Assembly: GCA_003353785.1 (NCBI GenBank)
Contig: PIVX01000017.1
Span: forward strand, 1 to 36,104
Direction: 5' to 3'
Source: Gammaproteobacteria bacterium
Lineage (GTDB): Bacteria; Pseudomonadota; Gammaproteobacteria; PIVX01
Length of the DNA stretch: 36,104 nucleotides
Made by a program: the position numbers and the translations under genes. Positions 16,904 to 25,640 of this stretch are shown here, in pieces (position 1 is the stretch's first letter; every line of letters begins with the position of its first letter). The notes under the pieces are model-generated. The model was given only the letters and a program-made list of their open reading frames with translations, was not told where the DNA came from and did not search any database.

Positions 16904-17509
16904 TTATAAAAATTCTCCAGAAAAATATTTGTCTGGGAGTTCACGAGTATAATATTGCGGGATTCCTAACTGCATATTAATGATGTTTTGAACTACATTA
17001 GGAATCTTTTTTGTTAACGTATTATTAGTTAAACGTATGTAGCCATTTACTATGGTATCAGTGCATATTGCCTTTGAAATAAATTTAGAACCAATAGTAC
17101 ATTTATGAATTTCAAAAACTACTTCGCCATGTCTTAGATCGTTCATACTGCAAAAAACGTGGGGCATTCCTCTAAGTTCTTTCCATGAATTAGCATTATG
17201 ATCTTTGCCACCAGTTTTCCAAATACGAATGCTTGCCTGAAATATTACATCATTAAATCTCATGGGGGTATCCGTGTAAGTGTAGTATTGCTTAAAAGTA
17301 TATGTTTTCTCTTCTCTAGGATTGAGGGTTTGTTCACTTAGCTGATTCTGATAAACCTCATAAGCTTCGCCTTTGTGATCTGCCCTAACAGTTAACGTAT
17401 ATTTAATAACATCTTTAGAACTGTTGATAGCCTTGATAATCAAAGACGCTCTAACCAACCCAAGAAAAGCCAGGAAAAAGAAACACCATATTGAAAAAAA
17501 AATTTTCAC
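16904..17509 (-). CDS. Exported hypothetical protein, 201 aa
   Basis: The N-terminus MKIFFSIWCFFFLAFLGLVRA is a strong signal peptide, with cleavage likely after VRA. The mature protein is beta-rich (SLIIKAINSS, IKYTLTVRADHKG, EKTYTFKQYYTYTD, NDVIFQASIRIWK) and has three Cys in the second half (HVFCSMND, HKCTIGS, KAICTDT). It looks like a small beta-sandwich plus a helical tail. No catalytic motif is seen. The strand pattern and Cys placement recall the neighbouring exported protein at 17740-18189, which is divergently transcribed, but I cannot show homology. Confidence 0.7.
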   Translation of the reverse strand: MKIFFSIWCFFFLAFLGLVRASLIIKAINSSKDVIKYTLTVRADHKGEAYEVYQNQLSEQTLNPREEKTYTFKQYYTYTDTPMRFNDVIFQASIRIWKTGGKDHNANSWKELRGMPHVFCSMNDLRHGEVVFEIHKCTIGSKFISKAICTDTIVNGYIRLTNNTLTKKIPNVVQNIINMQLGIPQYYTRELPDKYFSGEFL

Positions 17510-17691
17510 AATTACGACAAAAATAATCCTAAGAACGTTAGTATACTTTATTAAATATTTAATGCTACATAAATTACTAGATAGTATATAAAAAACGGTT
17601 GTTTCCTTTACAGATTGTGTTTCGCTAGTAAAACTTACGTCATGTGTTTATTTTAAACCGCACGGGAATATTTGATCTTTATGTGGTATTA

Positions 17692-17720
17692 TTGACAGCG
17701 CTTTTAAATATCAATATGTT
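17692..17720 (+). promoter_or_regulatory. Sigma70-type promoter of the 149-aa exported gene
   Basis: A perfect TTGACA (17692-17697) is followed after exactly 17 bases by TATGTT (17715-17720). The expected start point near 17727 precedes AGGAG and ATG 17740. The promoter lies inside the longer open frame that begins at 17644, arguing against that earlier start. Confidence 0.55.
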
Positions 17721-17739
17721 AATTGTAGGAGACGTAATA

Positions 17740-18189
17740 ATGAAACATATTAAAAAATTAAATTTATTAATATTGGCTGTATTTTTATGCATGAGTCAAA
17801 TATCTAGTGCTAATTTAGTAAGTATATATTTTAGTCCTAAGCTTAAAAAAACTATGATTGTAAGATATACAATAGAAGCTCTTTATAAAAATGGTCACTC
17901 TATGTATTTAAGACAAGGTATGCAACCTGCTAGGCCAAAGAGAAACACAGAAAAAACAGTCTTTATAGATATGAAAAACATTCTTAAACTTACAATAAAG
18001 GTATCTGCTTTCCCAGAGCAAAATTATAGCGCTTTTAACTTGCCTAGCATGCCTCCTACTGCACATTTTATGTGTGAAGATACTATTACTTTTATGAACC
18101 CATCAAGAGATTTAAGCATACAAGCTATCATTGATAACCATAATGTTACGCTTACTAAATCTGTTTGTACTAGATGCAATATTTTATAA
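17740..18189 (+). CDS. Exported hypothetical protein, 149 aa
   Basis: ATG 17740 is chosen because AGGAG precedes it, a good promoter lies just upstream, and the product then begins with a textbook signal peptide (MKHIKKLNLLILAVFLCMSQ, then ISSA). The mature part is beta-rich (NLVSIYFSPKLKKTMIVRYT, KTVFIDMKNILKLTIKVSAF) with three Cys (FMCEDT, SVCTRCNIL), so disulphides in the periplasm are likely. No enzyme motif is visible and the family is unknown. It is divergent from the exported gene at 16904-17509, with about 230 bp between them. Confidence 0.7.
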   Translation: MKHIKKLNLLILAVFLCMSQISSANLVSIYFSPKLKKTMIVRYTIEALYKNGHSMYLRQGMQPARPKRNTEKTVFIDMKNILKLTIKVSAFPEQNYSAFNLPSMPPTAHFMCEDTITFMNPSRDLSIQAIIDNHNVTLTKSVCTRCNIL

Positions 18190-18299
18190 TTTAAGTTAAT
18201 GTCGCTATTCATAATTATCACAATTTCTAAAGCTCTGTTTTGTTATTCAAGTAATAAATCGGAGCTTTAACATCCCATGTTCTCAATGTAATCATTTAT

Positions 18300-18873
18300 A
18301 GTTAAGCAAGGTAAACAGGAATCTAAAGATTGAATGGGCTGGTTTATCTAACAAAGAGTTACATCAAAATATTAGCAATTACTTATCTAGAGAAAATATA
18401 CGGCTTGAAGGTGGAAAATATATGTTCTAGTTATAGATGATGTATCTAATAAGCATACTCTAAAACTTGTATCTAGGTAAAAGGTAATTTCTAGTAAATT
18501 TATTGGCAAGAAGCCTTTAGATTTCAGGCTTGGATTTTCAAGCAATAATGAAATTGCAATATCTCCTTGTATGAACATAGATAAAAAAACTGTTATTAAC
18601 GCTATACGTGAAGTACAAGCCAATATAAGCAAGTAAGCTGATAATTCTGCTATTGTTCACTTATCAGAAATTATAGCTGACTTTGCTGGAGCTAGTGAAA
18701 TTTTCTTATGCTTATCACAAAATCATTATCAAACGTATAGGAAAGTAGTATTTTAATTTAAGATAATAATATTAAATTACTACTTCTCGGCTATACCATG
18801 AATGTATGCAATTAGAAGAAAAAATGGCTCTTAAAGATGAAATAACTAAGATGTTTTTACCAAAATTTTTTTG
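18300..18873 (+). pseudogene. Multiply broken gene of unknown family
   Basis: Coding pieces on the plus strand are LKIEWAGLSNKELHQNISNY and LSRENIRLEGGKYM, then after a shift VLVIDDVSNKHTLKLVSR, stop, KVISSKFIGKKPLDFRLGFS, NNEIAISPCMNIDKKTVINA, IREVQANISK, stop, then ADNSAIVHLSEIIADFAGAS and LCLSQNHYQTYRKVVF, and finally a shifted piece YHECMQLEEKMALKDEITKM. At least two frameshifts and two nonsense codons are present. The product would have been about 180-190 residues with no signal peptide seen. I cannot assign it. Confidence 0.45.
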
Positions 18874-18899
18874 AAATTTCCAACAAAAAAGTTAAAAAT

Positions 18900-19634
18900 T
18901 TAAAAGATCGTTTTAATTCCGAATGCTAATATATTCCCAGTTGAATAATGGAACGCTCGCTTATATAGATTACTTTTCTTTGATTTTTTTACATTCATAT
19001 CTTTTTTATAATCATAAAATCTATTTTGGATCTCAAATGTTACACCTAACCATTTAATGGGGTAATAATGGATCCCGTAGCTAAAAACTACTACTTTTCC
19101 TAACCTACTCTGTATTATTGAATTTTCATTAGCAAATCCAGCCAACATTATTGATAGGCCAATCCCAGAAGAAGCAGTTATAGCAATATCTCCAAGAGAA
19201 TCTAAATATATAGGTAATCTCCCACATACTGATAAAAATGTGTCATGTCCTAAAATTGTCGGAAATTTTTTATCTTTATCATTTGGATCTTTAGAAAATA
19301 TGCCATCTTTATTAGTTTCAGAATTTTGAAGCCAAGAGAAAGCTAATGCATAGCTTATATATTTTTTATAGATAGGAGTTTCAATTATAACAGTATAAAT
19401 TTTATTAGTTGAATTATTTTTTATATTACCGTCTCCGGTAGTATCAAATATTTTTTGATGTGAATATTGAGCATAGTTAAATCCTACAGAGACCATCTCA
19501 AATGGGTTGATTCTATTTCTTGTTGTAAAAAAATCAATCTCTTTATCATTAGTAAAATTAGAATCTAGCGCATATATTTGCATAACAAATATTAATAAAA
19601 GAAGTAATGTCTTCAACTGGAGGGGTTTTTTCAT
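18900..19634 (-). CDS. Outer-membrane beta-barrel protein coupled to the helicase
   Basis: The 244-aa protein begins MKKPLQLKTLLLLLIFVMQI, a signal peptide with cleavage after YA. It then shows alternating amphipathic strands separated by polar turns (MVSVGFNYAQYS, KIYTVIIETPIYKKYISYAL, GDIAITASSGIGLSIMLAGF, KVVVFSYGIHYYPIKWLGVT) and ends in FGIKTIF, with the terminal Phe typical of BAM substrates. About eight to ten strands fit. Its ATG overlaps the helicase stop in ATGA, so it is translationally coupled and follows it in one mRNA. No family is recognised; the small-porin/OmpW-like size is only suggestive. Confidence 0.7.
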   Translation of the reverse strand: MKKPLQLKTLLLLLIFVMQIYALDSNFTNDKEIDFFTTRNRINPFEMVSVGFNYAQYSHQKIFDTTGDGNIKNNSTNKIYTVIIETPIYKKYISYALAFSWLQNSETNKDGIFSKDPNDKDKKFPTILGHDTFLSVCGRLPIYLDSLGDIAITASSGIGLSIMLAGFANENSIIQSRLGKVVVFSYGIHYYPIKWLGVTFEIQNRFYDYKKDMNVKKSKKSNLYKRAFHYSTGNILAFGIKTIF

Positions 19635-21478
19635 ACCTTATTCACTTCTGTTTCTATTGAGTATTTCTCCAAAAATTCTTTAAAATTTTTCATATTTTTG
19701 TTTTGTCTTTGCATCGCCATATAAGCCAAATCATCTGGTGAAAAATCTTTTATATGACTGTTAGGATCAATTAAAGATCTTGCACCGTAATAGCTTAATT
19801 CTGAGAAATTATGAAGCCAGTTTTCGCGTATTGCAAAACTATAAGATAAATTTCTCCATGAGAATGTTGGTTTCCAAATATATACATCCACATGACGCTC
19901 TGTTTCTGGCAAATGAATATGTGATTTATATCTTATAGCTCTACCAATTACTTGTTCTTGAATAAATCTACTGAAAGGTACTTCTAGTATATGTAGTTGG
20001 CGTGTTCCTTTTAAGGATATTCCTTCAATAATTTCTGGATGGAGTAATAAGAACTTTAATTTACCTGCATTATAGCGATTAATAATGTCTTCATATTTGT
20101 CAATGGGCAAACTTGGTTCCAGTATCTTATAATGGCCTTTTTGTCCTTTAAAGTCTAAGTATTTTTTAAAAAGTAATATACCATTATGATAGAAATGTGA
20201 GTATAAAACCACGGGTCCATTAGTTGACAACATTAAGTCAAGTGCTTCTTTAAATTTATATGGATAAATGGTTTCATCAAGATTTTTGGGGTTTTTATAT
20301 GTTAAATTTCCGATTCCTAAGCTACTGCCAGAATGTTTCTTGATATCATTCTGCATTTTCGTGATATTCAATTCTATGTATTCTTTACTATGATGAGCTA
20401 CTTCTTGATCAGCCTGCAACTGGACAATTTCTCCTGGAGTTAGCTTATTATCAGCAAACCGAATTAAAAAATCATTTTGAAAATTATTGTAGCTAATATT
20501 TTTGTAATTGATTTCTTTTGTTGGGTATAATTTGCTATCAATATTATTAAAGTTGTAATAGCTAATATATTTGCTGCTAATTTTTTCTAATTTGTTTGGG
20601 TTAAAGGAGCGTAATGGTTTAACTCTTACTGGGAATGATGTTTTAATTATTTTAGGTATAAAATATCCTGAAATCCCCATTAAAGGAAGTATGCCACCAG
20701 TTGCACCAAAAGCCAGAGCAGTACCAACTAATGTGATAGAAGAGATTGTAGAAGTTAAATGACTCTCAGCAATATGACCTACTAAAGCAGATTTATTATG
20801 ATCAATCTCCATAAAATGTACTTTAAAATCCTGTTCATTATATGGCATTACTATTTTGCCAGCTACTAGGTTAACTTGGTAAGATAGATCTGTAATATCC
20901 TTAAAAATAGGAGTTCCTGTTAATGATAAAATACGATATGATTTTTGTATATTTAAATAAACTCTACTATGTAAATCTGCAATTTTTGGATCAGAAGAAG
21001 TTAATTTTGCTAATATTTTATGTGACTCATCTATGATTGTGATTGTACTAGATAAGTTTATATTTATTAATTCACCAGCTTTTTTATGAGTAACTATTTT
21101 ATACCTATTTGGATTTTTTACCCCATATTTTTTTATGCTGTTCAACCAATGATATTTTAGAAATCTAGGGGCAAAAATAACGATTTTTTTATTAGGATTA
21201 CGTTCAGCATATCCTATGGCTAAGAAAGTTTTCCCTGTACCTAGATAATGATAAATTAGTAGTCCTTTGATTTTTGGGTGTTTTTCTAAGTAGTTAATAG
21301 GTATTAGTTGGTGTGACAATAATTTAATTTTTTGGTGATTATTCCAGTTTAAAAGATTTTCACTAATGCTGCTTGGTGGTTTATTGTTTTTAGTTGCACC
21401 AGTATTACTAGCTACTTTTGTTTGAAACATTAGTAAGCAAGACATGACAAGTACATTCTTAAATAGAGTGAATTTCAT
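19631..21478 (-). CDS. Exported SF2 helicase/NTPase resembling large-DNA-virus types
   Basis: From ATG 21478 the 615-aa product starts MKFTLFKNVLVMSCLLMFQT with a Sec-like signal peptide ending near KVA (ATG 21490 would add four residues; neither has a good ribosome binding site). Numbering from the upstream ATG, helicase motifs are complete: Q-like LLSHQ (57-61), Walker A YLGTGKTFLA (82-91), DESH (154-157), LTGTP (190-194), motif IV VVLYSHF (427-433), motif V IEGISLKGTRQLHILEV (488-504) and motif VI QVIGRAIRYKSHIHLP (513-528) followed by RHVDVYIW. The V-VI spacing and RAIRYKSHxxLP recall the poxvirus/NCLDV D6/D11-like helicases. Residues 249-283 are a hydrophobic, Gly-rich hairpin between the lobes. 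A helicase with export signal is very unusual. It is followed by a coupled barrel protein. Confidence 0.85.
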   Translation of the reverse strand: MKFTLFKNVLVMSCLLMFQTKVASNTGATKNNKPPSSISENLLNWNNHQKIKLLSHQLIPINYLEKHPKIKGLLIYHYLGTGKTFLAIGYAERNPNKKIVIFAPRFLKYHWLNSIKKYGVKNPNRYKIVTHKKAGELININLSSTITIIDESHKILAKLTSSDPKIADLHSRVYLNIQKSYRILSLTGTPIFKDITDLSYQVNLVAGKIVMPYNEQDFKVHFMEIDHNKSALVGHIAESHLTSTISSITLVGTALAFGATGGILPLMGISGYFIPKIIKTSFPVRVKPLRSFNPNKLEKISSKYISYYNFNNIDSKLYPTKEINYKNISYNNFQNDFLIRFADNKLTPGEIVQLQADQEVAHHSKEYIELNITKMQNDIKKHSGSSLGIGNLTYKNPKNLDETIYPYKFKEALDLMLSTNGPVVLYSHFYHNGILLFKKYLDFKGQKGHYKILEPSLPIDKYEDIINRYNAGKLKFLLLHPEIIEGISLKGTRQLHILEVPFSRFIQEQVIGRAIRYKSHIHLPETERHVDVYIWKPTFSWRNLSYSFAIRENWLHNFSELSYYGARSLIDPNSHIKDFSPDDLAYMAMQRQNKNMKNFKEFLEKYSIETEVNKV

Positions 21479-21763
21479 AGGTTCTTGCATAAAAATAAGA
21501 ATTGGTTATATTGTTTTATATGTGTCTTGTAAGAATTATGCATTATAACAGATTGGTAAGTTTTGTACAGCGGAAACACGGCATTACTTTTCCCCAAACA
21601 GTTCAACAAATTTATTAACAAGAGCAAACAAAATATAAATCATATATTTGATTTCATATTTATTTTTAAACTTAATATAGTATTCTCTTTTATTAAATAC
21701 TATATTTGCTTATGTTCATCATACCCAGCTCCATCTAAAACATTTTTTAAAAAAATAAAGCAA

Positions 21764-23782
21764 TTAAATTAACCCTCGGTCTATCAGTTCTTGTCTTGTT
21801 AATGCTCCGCCATTTGTTTGGGTGACTGGCCCTCCCAAATATGCTACTACTGGAAGATTTCTATCAGCAGGGTCATTATGGATTTGCCAATAGTTATTAT
21901 TTACATAAGTGCCTACACCAATTTCATAAATTAATGGGCCTGAATCGTTTCCTGTTACAGGGGCTATATTTATATTTCCTACTATAGAAATACTATTGGG
22001 AGCAAAGGAAATAATTCCAACTGCATCATCACCTGATACTGGGCCAGCATTTTTATTAAATTTTATTTCGCTATTATCAAATCCTTTCATTATTATTCCA
22101 CTGCTACCATCTCTTACTTCTCCTTCATTCCGGTTGTTTTCTATCTTTGAAAAATTATAGGACTCTATTACTATACCAGCACAATTAGCACGAACTTTTG
22201 CTTTATTGAAATTTTTAAATATACTACTTCTGTTAAATGATTTTAAAATAATACCTCCACTATAATCTCTAATTTCAGTTGAATAATTATTATTAACTCT
22301 TACTATCACAACATCGTAAGCTTCCAATAATATACCCCCAGATAATCCTCTTGTTTTACCATAAGTTGTATTCTCTTGGACTACACTGCTCCCGCTTGCA
22401 ATTAATAATACACCAGCAGAATATAAATCATTTGTTGTTCCTACAACCATATCCCCCCTGTTTTCATTAAACTGAACAATAGTTACATCAGTAGCGATAC
22501 CAACTAATCCAGCCTTATTCTCAACCATATTGCTAAGGTTGGTATTATGATGAATATTAGTTTCACCCTTAGAAAGCCCAATCAATCCAGCAGCCCTATC
22601 ACCAGCATTAGTACTACTCCAGTTGTTGACTTTCAAGTAACCAACTTCACTATCTTGAATAGCATTTAAAATAGCAATTGGAATAATTTGATTAGTTCCA
22701 TTAATACTAATTGTTTCTCCAGAATTAGCAGGTAATACAAAATTTCTCAATTCTTTTGGTTGTTGAGATACTTTAGTAAATTCTCCATTAACTTCCGTTA
22801 TTTCAATCCCAGTTATATATAAGCCCTTAATAGGGTTATCCTTTGTTCCATAGACTTTAACGGTAGTGTTAAGAAAATCTATACCATCAGCAACACCAAT
22901 GTATTTATCCCCTTTATCCATTGATGCCTTAAAACCAACAACATCTCGGACTATTGTTAATTCATTTCTCTTTAAATTTTTTATCTCTACTGCAGTTGAG
23001 GTAACTGCATCTATGTCTCGTATAGGCATCTGAGTCATTTTGCTTGCTAATTCATAAGGAGATTTATTAGTTGAGACAAGAGCAAATCTAATACCAAACC
23101 CTACATGGAAATTAGTTTGTCTAATCTTGTCATGTTTGAATTCTGCACTTAATGTTAACCAATCTAATGGTTTAGATTCTAATCTAACCTGTGGACCTAT
23201 TATCTTTCTTGATTTAGCTGCGAAGTAATATCCACCTAAATATAAATTGAATTGGCTTGCTTTTGAGGTATAACCAACTTCAAAATCAATACCACTATAT
23301 GCCCTTTCAATAACTGATGTAGTAAATGTTTCTATATATACGTTAGATGAATCATGGCTTAATTCTCCAAATTTATTTTGACTTGATAAAACAAATTTAT
23401 TAGTTAATGGAAGGTAGCCATTGATTCTAGCTTCAAAGGATTGACGAAGATATTCACCTCCTATGGTAAATTGATGAACTAGATTTTTGTTACTAGTTCT
23501 GCGAATATCATAATATAGATAGCTACCTATAATTTGATTACCTTTGAGTAACCTATACCCTATCCCTAAATTTCCTTCTGTAGAAGGACTGTTATCTTGC
23601 ATTACGATAGCGTTCAAGAATATTAATTGATTCTTACGCTGTTTTATCGGTTGTAATACACTTAATCTACCTATCTGACTTGTTCCAACACGATAAAATG
23701 ACTCTATCTGTCCAGCATATTTAGCAAAACAAATATTTGATAAGAATATTAAACAGAAAAACCAAAGATATTTAGAAATCAT
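21764..23782 (-). CDS. Inverse autotransporter with beta-helix passenger
   Basis: The 672-aa product begins MISKYLWFFCLIFLSNICFA, a clear signal peptide; the frame is open 68 codons further upstream, but that part is not protein-like. Residues about 30-235 form an inverse-autotransporter beta-domain (NLGIGYRLLKGNQIIGSYLY, YDIRRTSN, TIGGEYLRQSFEARINGYLP), an outer-membrane barrel. PIRDIDAVTS near 253-262 matches a linker common after this barrel. From about 390 to 630 there are repeats of roughly 30 residues (SGGIILKSFNRSSIFKNFNK, CAGIVIESYNFSKIENNRNE, SSGIIMKGFDNSEIKFNKNA), typical of a right-handed pectin-lyase-like beta-helix. A surface adhesin role is likely. The gene lies upstream of, and on the same strand as, the exported helicase, 286 bp apart. 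Confidence 0.82.
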   Translation of the reverse strand: MISKYLWFFCLIFLSNICFAKYAGQIESFYRVGTSQIGRLSVLQPIKQRKNQLIFLNAIVMQDNSPSTEGNLGIGYRLLKGNQIIGSYLYYDIRRTSNKNLVHQFTIGGEYLRQSFEARINGYLPLTNKFVLSSQNKFGELSHDSSNVYIETFTTSVIERAYSGIDFEVGYTSKASQFNLYLGGYYFAAKSRKIIGPQVRLESKPLDWLTLSAEFKHDKIRQTNFHVGFGIRFALVSTNKSPYELASKMTQMPIRDIDAVTSTAVEIKNLKRNELTIVRDVVGFKASMDKGDKYIGVADGIDFLNTTVKVYGTKDNPIKGLYITGIEITEVNGEFTKVSQQPKELRNFVLPANSGETISINGTNQIIPIAILNAIQDSEVGYLKVNNWSSTNAGDRAAGLIGLSKGETNIHHNTNLSNMVENKAGLVGIATDVTIVQFNENRGDMVVGTTNDLYSAGVLLIASGSSVVQENTTYGKTRGLSGGILLEAYDVVIVRVNNNYSTEIRDYSGGIILKSFNRSSIFKNFNKAKVRANCAGIVIESYNFSKIENNRNEGEVRDGSSGIIMKGFDNSEIKFNKNAGPVSGDDAVGIISFAPNSISIVGNINIAPVTGNDSGPLIYEIGVGTYVNNNYWQIHNDPADRNLPVVAYLGGPVTQTNGGALTRQELIDRGLI

Positions 23783-24013
23783 AAGATAATATATTAAAAA
23801 TGCATTCACTAGTTTAACATAAATGTGATACTTGCTCTGAAAGTTAATTTTTCCACCACCTGTAAAACTACAATCTAAATCGACTAAAACTACATCTGGA
23901 CTAAATTCAGCCCTGATTAAAATGTAACATTGCACTAAACACATGTATTTTCTAAAGAACTCATCTTTGTTGACTAGGTTACTCACAGATTTTGTGAATA
24001 AGTATTTTTACGC

Positions 24014-24281
24014 TCAAGTATTGACAATATAAATTTTAGCTAACCTCTTGACATATCTATCAATTCCTAGCAATACAGCTTTTACCCTAAAAAAGAATAA
24101 TCTGTTAGTTATTTCATTTTTAACGTCTTTTTTCTTATCTAAACTAACCTTTTTTCGCAAGAAAACCCTTAATTTACTCTCTGAAAGCACTTTTCACCAC
24201 TTGAGAATCCATAGTATTTTGATAACCTCCATTACCAGCAAATAATATTAGAAAGCCACTTAGAAATATTATTAGTTTCAT
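24014..24281 (-). pseudogene. Small exported protein gene, frameshifted
   Basis: From ATG 24281 a 35-codon frame reads MKLIIFLSGFLILFAGNGGY and continues QNTMDSQVVKSAFRE, a signal peptide plus short tail, then TAA. The next frame continues in protein-like fashion with ESKLRVFLRKKVSLDKKKDV, KNEITNRLFFFRVKAVLLGI and DRYVKRLAKIYIVNT up to TGA 24014. A single indel near 24180 would join them into one protein of about 90 aa. No ribosome binding site is evident. The family is unknown. Confidence 0.4.
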
Positions 24282-24330
24282 AACCAACCATTTGAATGTT
24301 TTGTGGAAATACACTATTTATTACATCAAT

Positions 24331-24426
24331 TGGACTATTAGCATAGGACAAGAAAAAGGGGGTAAAAAATCTTCATTAGCTACAACAGTAGTGAAATTAA
24401 CGGATTATGAAGAATATGTTTGTTAA
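24331..24426 (+). pseudogene. ParA-like Walker A remnant
   Basis: 31 codons read WTISIGQEKGGKKSSLATTV and VKLTDYEEYVC, then TAA. The order I-x-x-x-x-x-KGG..KSSLA corresponds to the deviant Walker A of ParA/MinD ATPases (KGGVGKSS) with two residues missing. Only this piece remains. Behind it (24438-24563) is a Ser/Thr/Asn-rich 41-codon frame (MRNNDITCELGAAFINATSI ...) that may be a piece of an adhesin passenger. ParA fragments suggest plasmid or integrative-element DNA. Confidence 0.35.
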
Positions 24427-24574
24427 ATACCAAAGCTATGCGAAACAATGATATAACGTGTGAATTAGGCGCTGCTTTTATAAATGCCACAAGCATTGAG
24501 CTATTAAATAATAATAGCAATGCAACAACTATCTCCAGTGACACAATTAATGGAGATGCTTAAAATGTAAAACA

Positions 24575-24661
24575 TCATTTTACATTATCTACAGGATCCC
24601 CATTCTCATATTCTTTTAACATTGTTACGATCTTTGCTTCACTTAATTTTGATTTCTTCAT
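24575..24661 (-). pseudogene. IS3-family OrfA N-terminal fragment
   Basis: ATG 24661, with AGGAG upstream, opens MKKSKLSEAKIVTMLKEYEN and ends after GDPVDNVK. This matches the typical start of IS3-type OrfA (KKSKFSEEQIxxxLKExExG). The helix-turn-helix is cut off, so it is a scar. The junction lies at an AT-rich hairpin, AATGTAAAA-CATCA-TTTTACATT (24564-24586). Confidence 0.6.
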
Positions 24662-24838
24662 AAATTCTCCTATTTGGTGAAAATTCTATCAAAAATTCCA
24701 ATTATAAATGTCCTATTCTAGGGGATAGCTACCCTATGATAGTGTTTACAATACACTAATTTACCCATAAGCTAGTAATATTTTGTCTGTTGTTTCAGTT
24801 ATGTTAGGGTTGTATTTTGCAGTTAAGTTGGAGAAAAA

Positions 24839-25084
24839 ATGAAGTTCCTAGAAAAATTAACAAAAGAAACAACAGCAATAGGGTATTGTGCGTGTGTAAA
24901 TTCCGGAGATATGTTTTACAAAGGTGACGCTAGATTTGTTTCTGATACAGAATACAATTTAAAGAATTATTTATCCCAATATGATGGTAAGGAAAATCTC
25001 TATATCAAAAAAATCAGGTTTAGTAAAATCTTTCAAGATATGAGGAATAACTATTCTTTTGACCGTGAAGAATTAAATGGGTAA
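24839..25084 (+). CDS. Small hypothetical protein, 81 aa
   Basis: ATG 24839 follows GGAG at suitable spacing. The product MKFLEKLTKETTAIGYCACV to ELNG is polar and has no signal peptide; it may be a small alpha/beta domain (TAIGYCACVNSGDMFYKGDA, then an acidic and basic helical end). Its stop overlaps the ATG of the next gene (ATGGGTAA), so both are translated together. I do not recognise a family. Confidence 0.6.
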   Translation: MKFLEKLTKETTAIGYCACVNSGDMFYKGDARFVSDTEYNLKNYLSQYDGKENLYIKKIRFSKIFQDMRNNYSFDREELNG

Positions 25085-25616
25085 CATGATTAATAAATTA
25101 ACAGGTATAATATTAATAATTGTGTCTAATTCATGTATAGCTTTTACTATTTCAAATGAAGGTAATCTAAAGGAAGGTCTTAAGGGAGTTAATTTCTTTA
25201 TTACAATACAACCAAATATATATGCTATCAGCAAAAACCAGATTATTTATAAAGTAAAAGGATTAGATGATTGTCGCAGCGAATTTGAAATATCACCAGG
25301 AGTAGAAGGTGTGTGTGATGATAATATAAAATTTAAAATTAAAAAGTGTTTTATGAAGAGGAAATTCTTATATAAAAAAACTGATATAGCATTTATTCGT
25401 GGGTATATAATTGTTGGAATACGAGTATCAGGTCAAGTTACTAATGCAAAATATATATATTTTAGAAATGCAATATTAACACAATTTATCATATGCAGAA
25501 TTGATAGCACTTTTTCTTTTACAATATCCGGCAACATTGACTCATTAATACCAACTGTGGTTATTAATGGTGGTGAGTATGTTTTTGGTTTGGGAAATAT
25601 GTATAGTGAGAATTAA
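25077..25616 (+). CDS. Exported hypothetical protein, coupled to the upstream small gene
   Basis: Two starts are possible: ATG 25077, overlapping the upstream stop, and ATG 25086 just behind it (176 aa). Either gives a signal peptide, MINKLTGIILIIVSNSCIAF. The mature part is beta-rich (FTISNEGN, VNFFITIQPNIYAISKNQII, AFIRGYIIVGIRVSGQVTNA, FSFTISGNIDSLIPTVVING) with paired Cys (DDCRSE, GVCDDN, KKCFMK, FIICRID), pointing to a secreted, disulphide-bonded beta-sandwich. The last 20 codons contain one arm of a perfect 20-bp inverted repeat, so the C-terminus may have been altered by a rearrangement. Confidence 0.65.
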   Translation: MGNMINKLTGIILIIVSNSCIAFTISNEGNLKEGLKGVNFFITIQPNIYAISKNQIIYKVKGLDDCRSEFEISPGVEGVCDDNIKFKIKKCFMKRKFLYKKTDIAFIRGYIIVGIRVSGQVTNAKYIYFRNAILTQFIICRIDSTFSFTISGNIDSLIPTVVINGGEYVFGLGNMYSEN

Positions 25617-25640
25617 AATTATATTTCCCAAACCAAAAAC
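25581..25640. repeat. Perfect 20-bp inverted repeat at a gene end
   Basis: GTTTTTGGTTTGGGAAATAT (25581-25600) is exactly mirrored at 25621-25640, with 20 bases between; weaker similarity extends outward about 15 bases. The left arm codes for the end of the exported protein, and the right arm joins a VirB11-like remnant. No T-run follows, so it is not a standard terminator, though the hairpin could protect mRNA ends. Confidence 0.85.

Noticed and set aside
17644..17739. N-terminal extension of the 149-aa exported gene
   Set aside because: A good -35/-10 pair lies inside it, and the AGGAG plus signal peptide support ATG 17740.
23783..23986. 68-codon extension of the autotransporter
   Set aside because: The signal peptide starts at 23782; an N-terminal extension would bury it.
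24048..24245. 65-codon plus-strand frame
   Set aside because: Antisense to the small frameshifted exported-protein gene, which has a signal peptide; composition is not protein-like.
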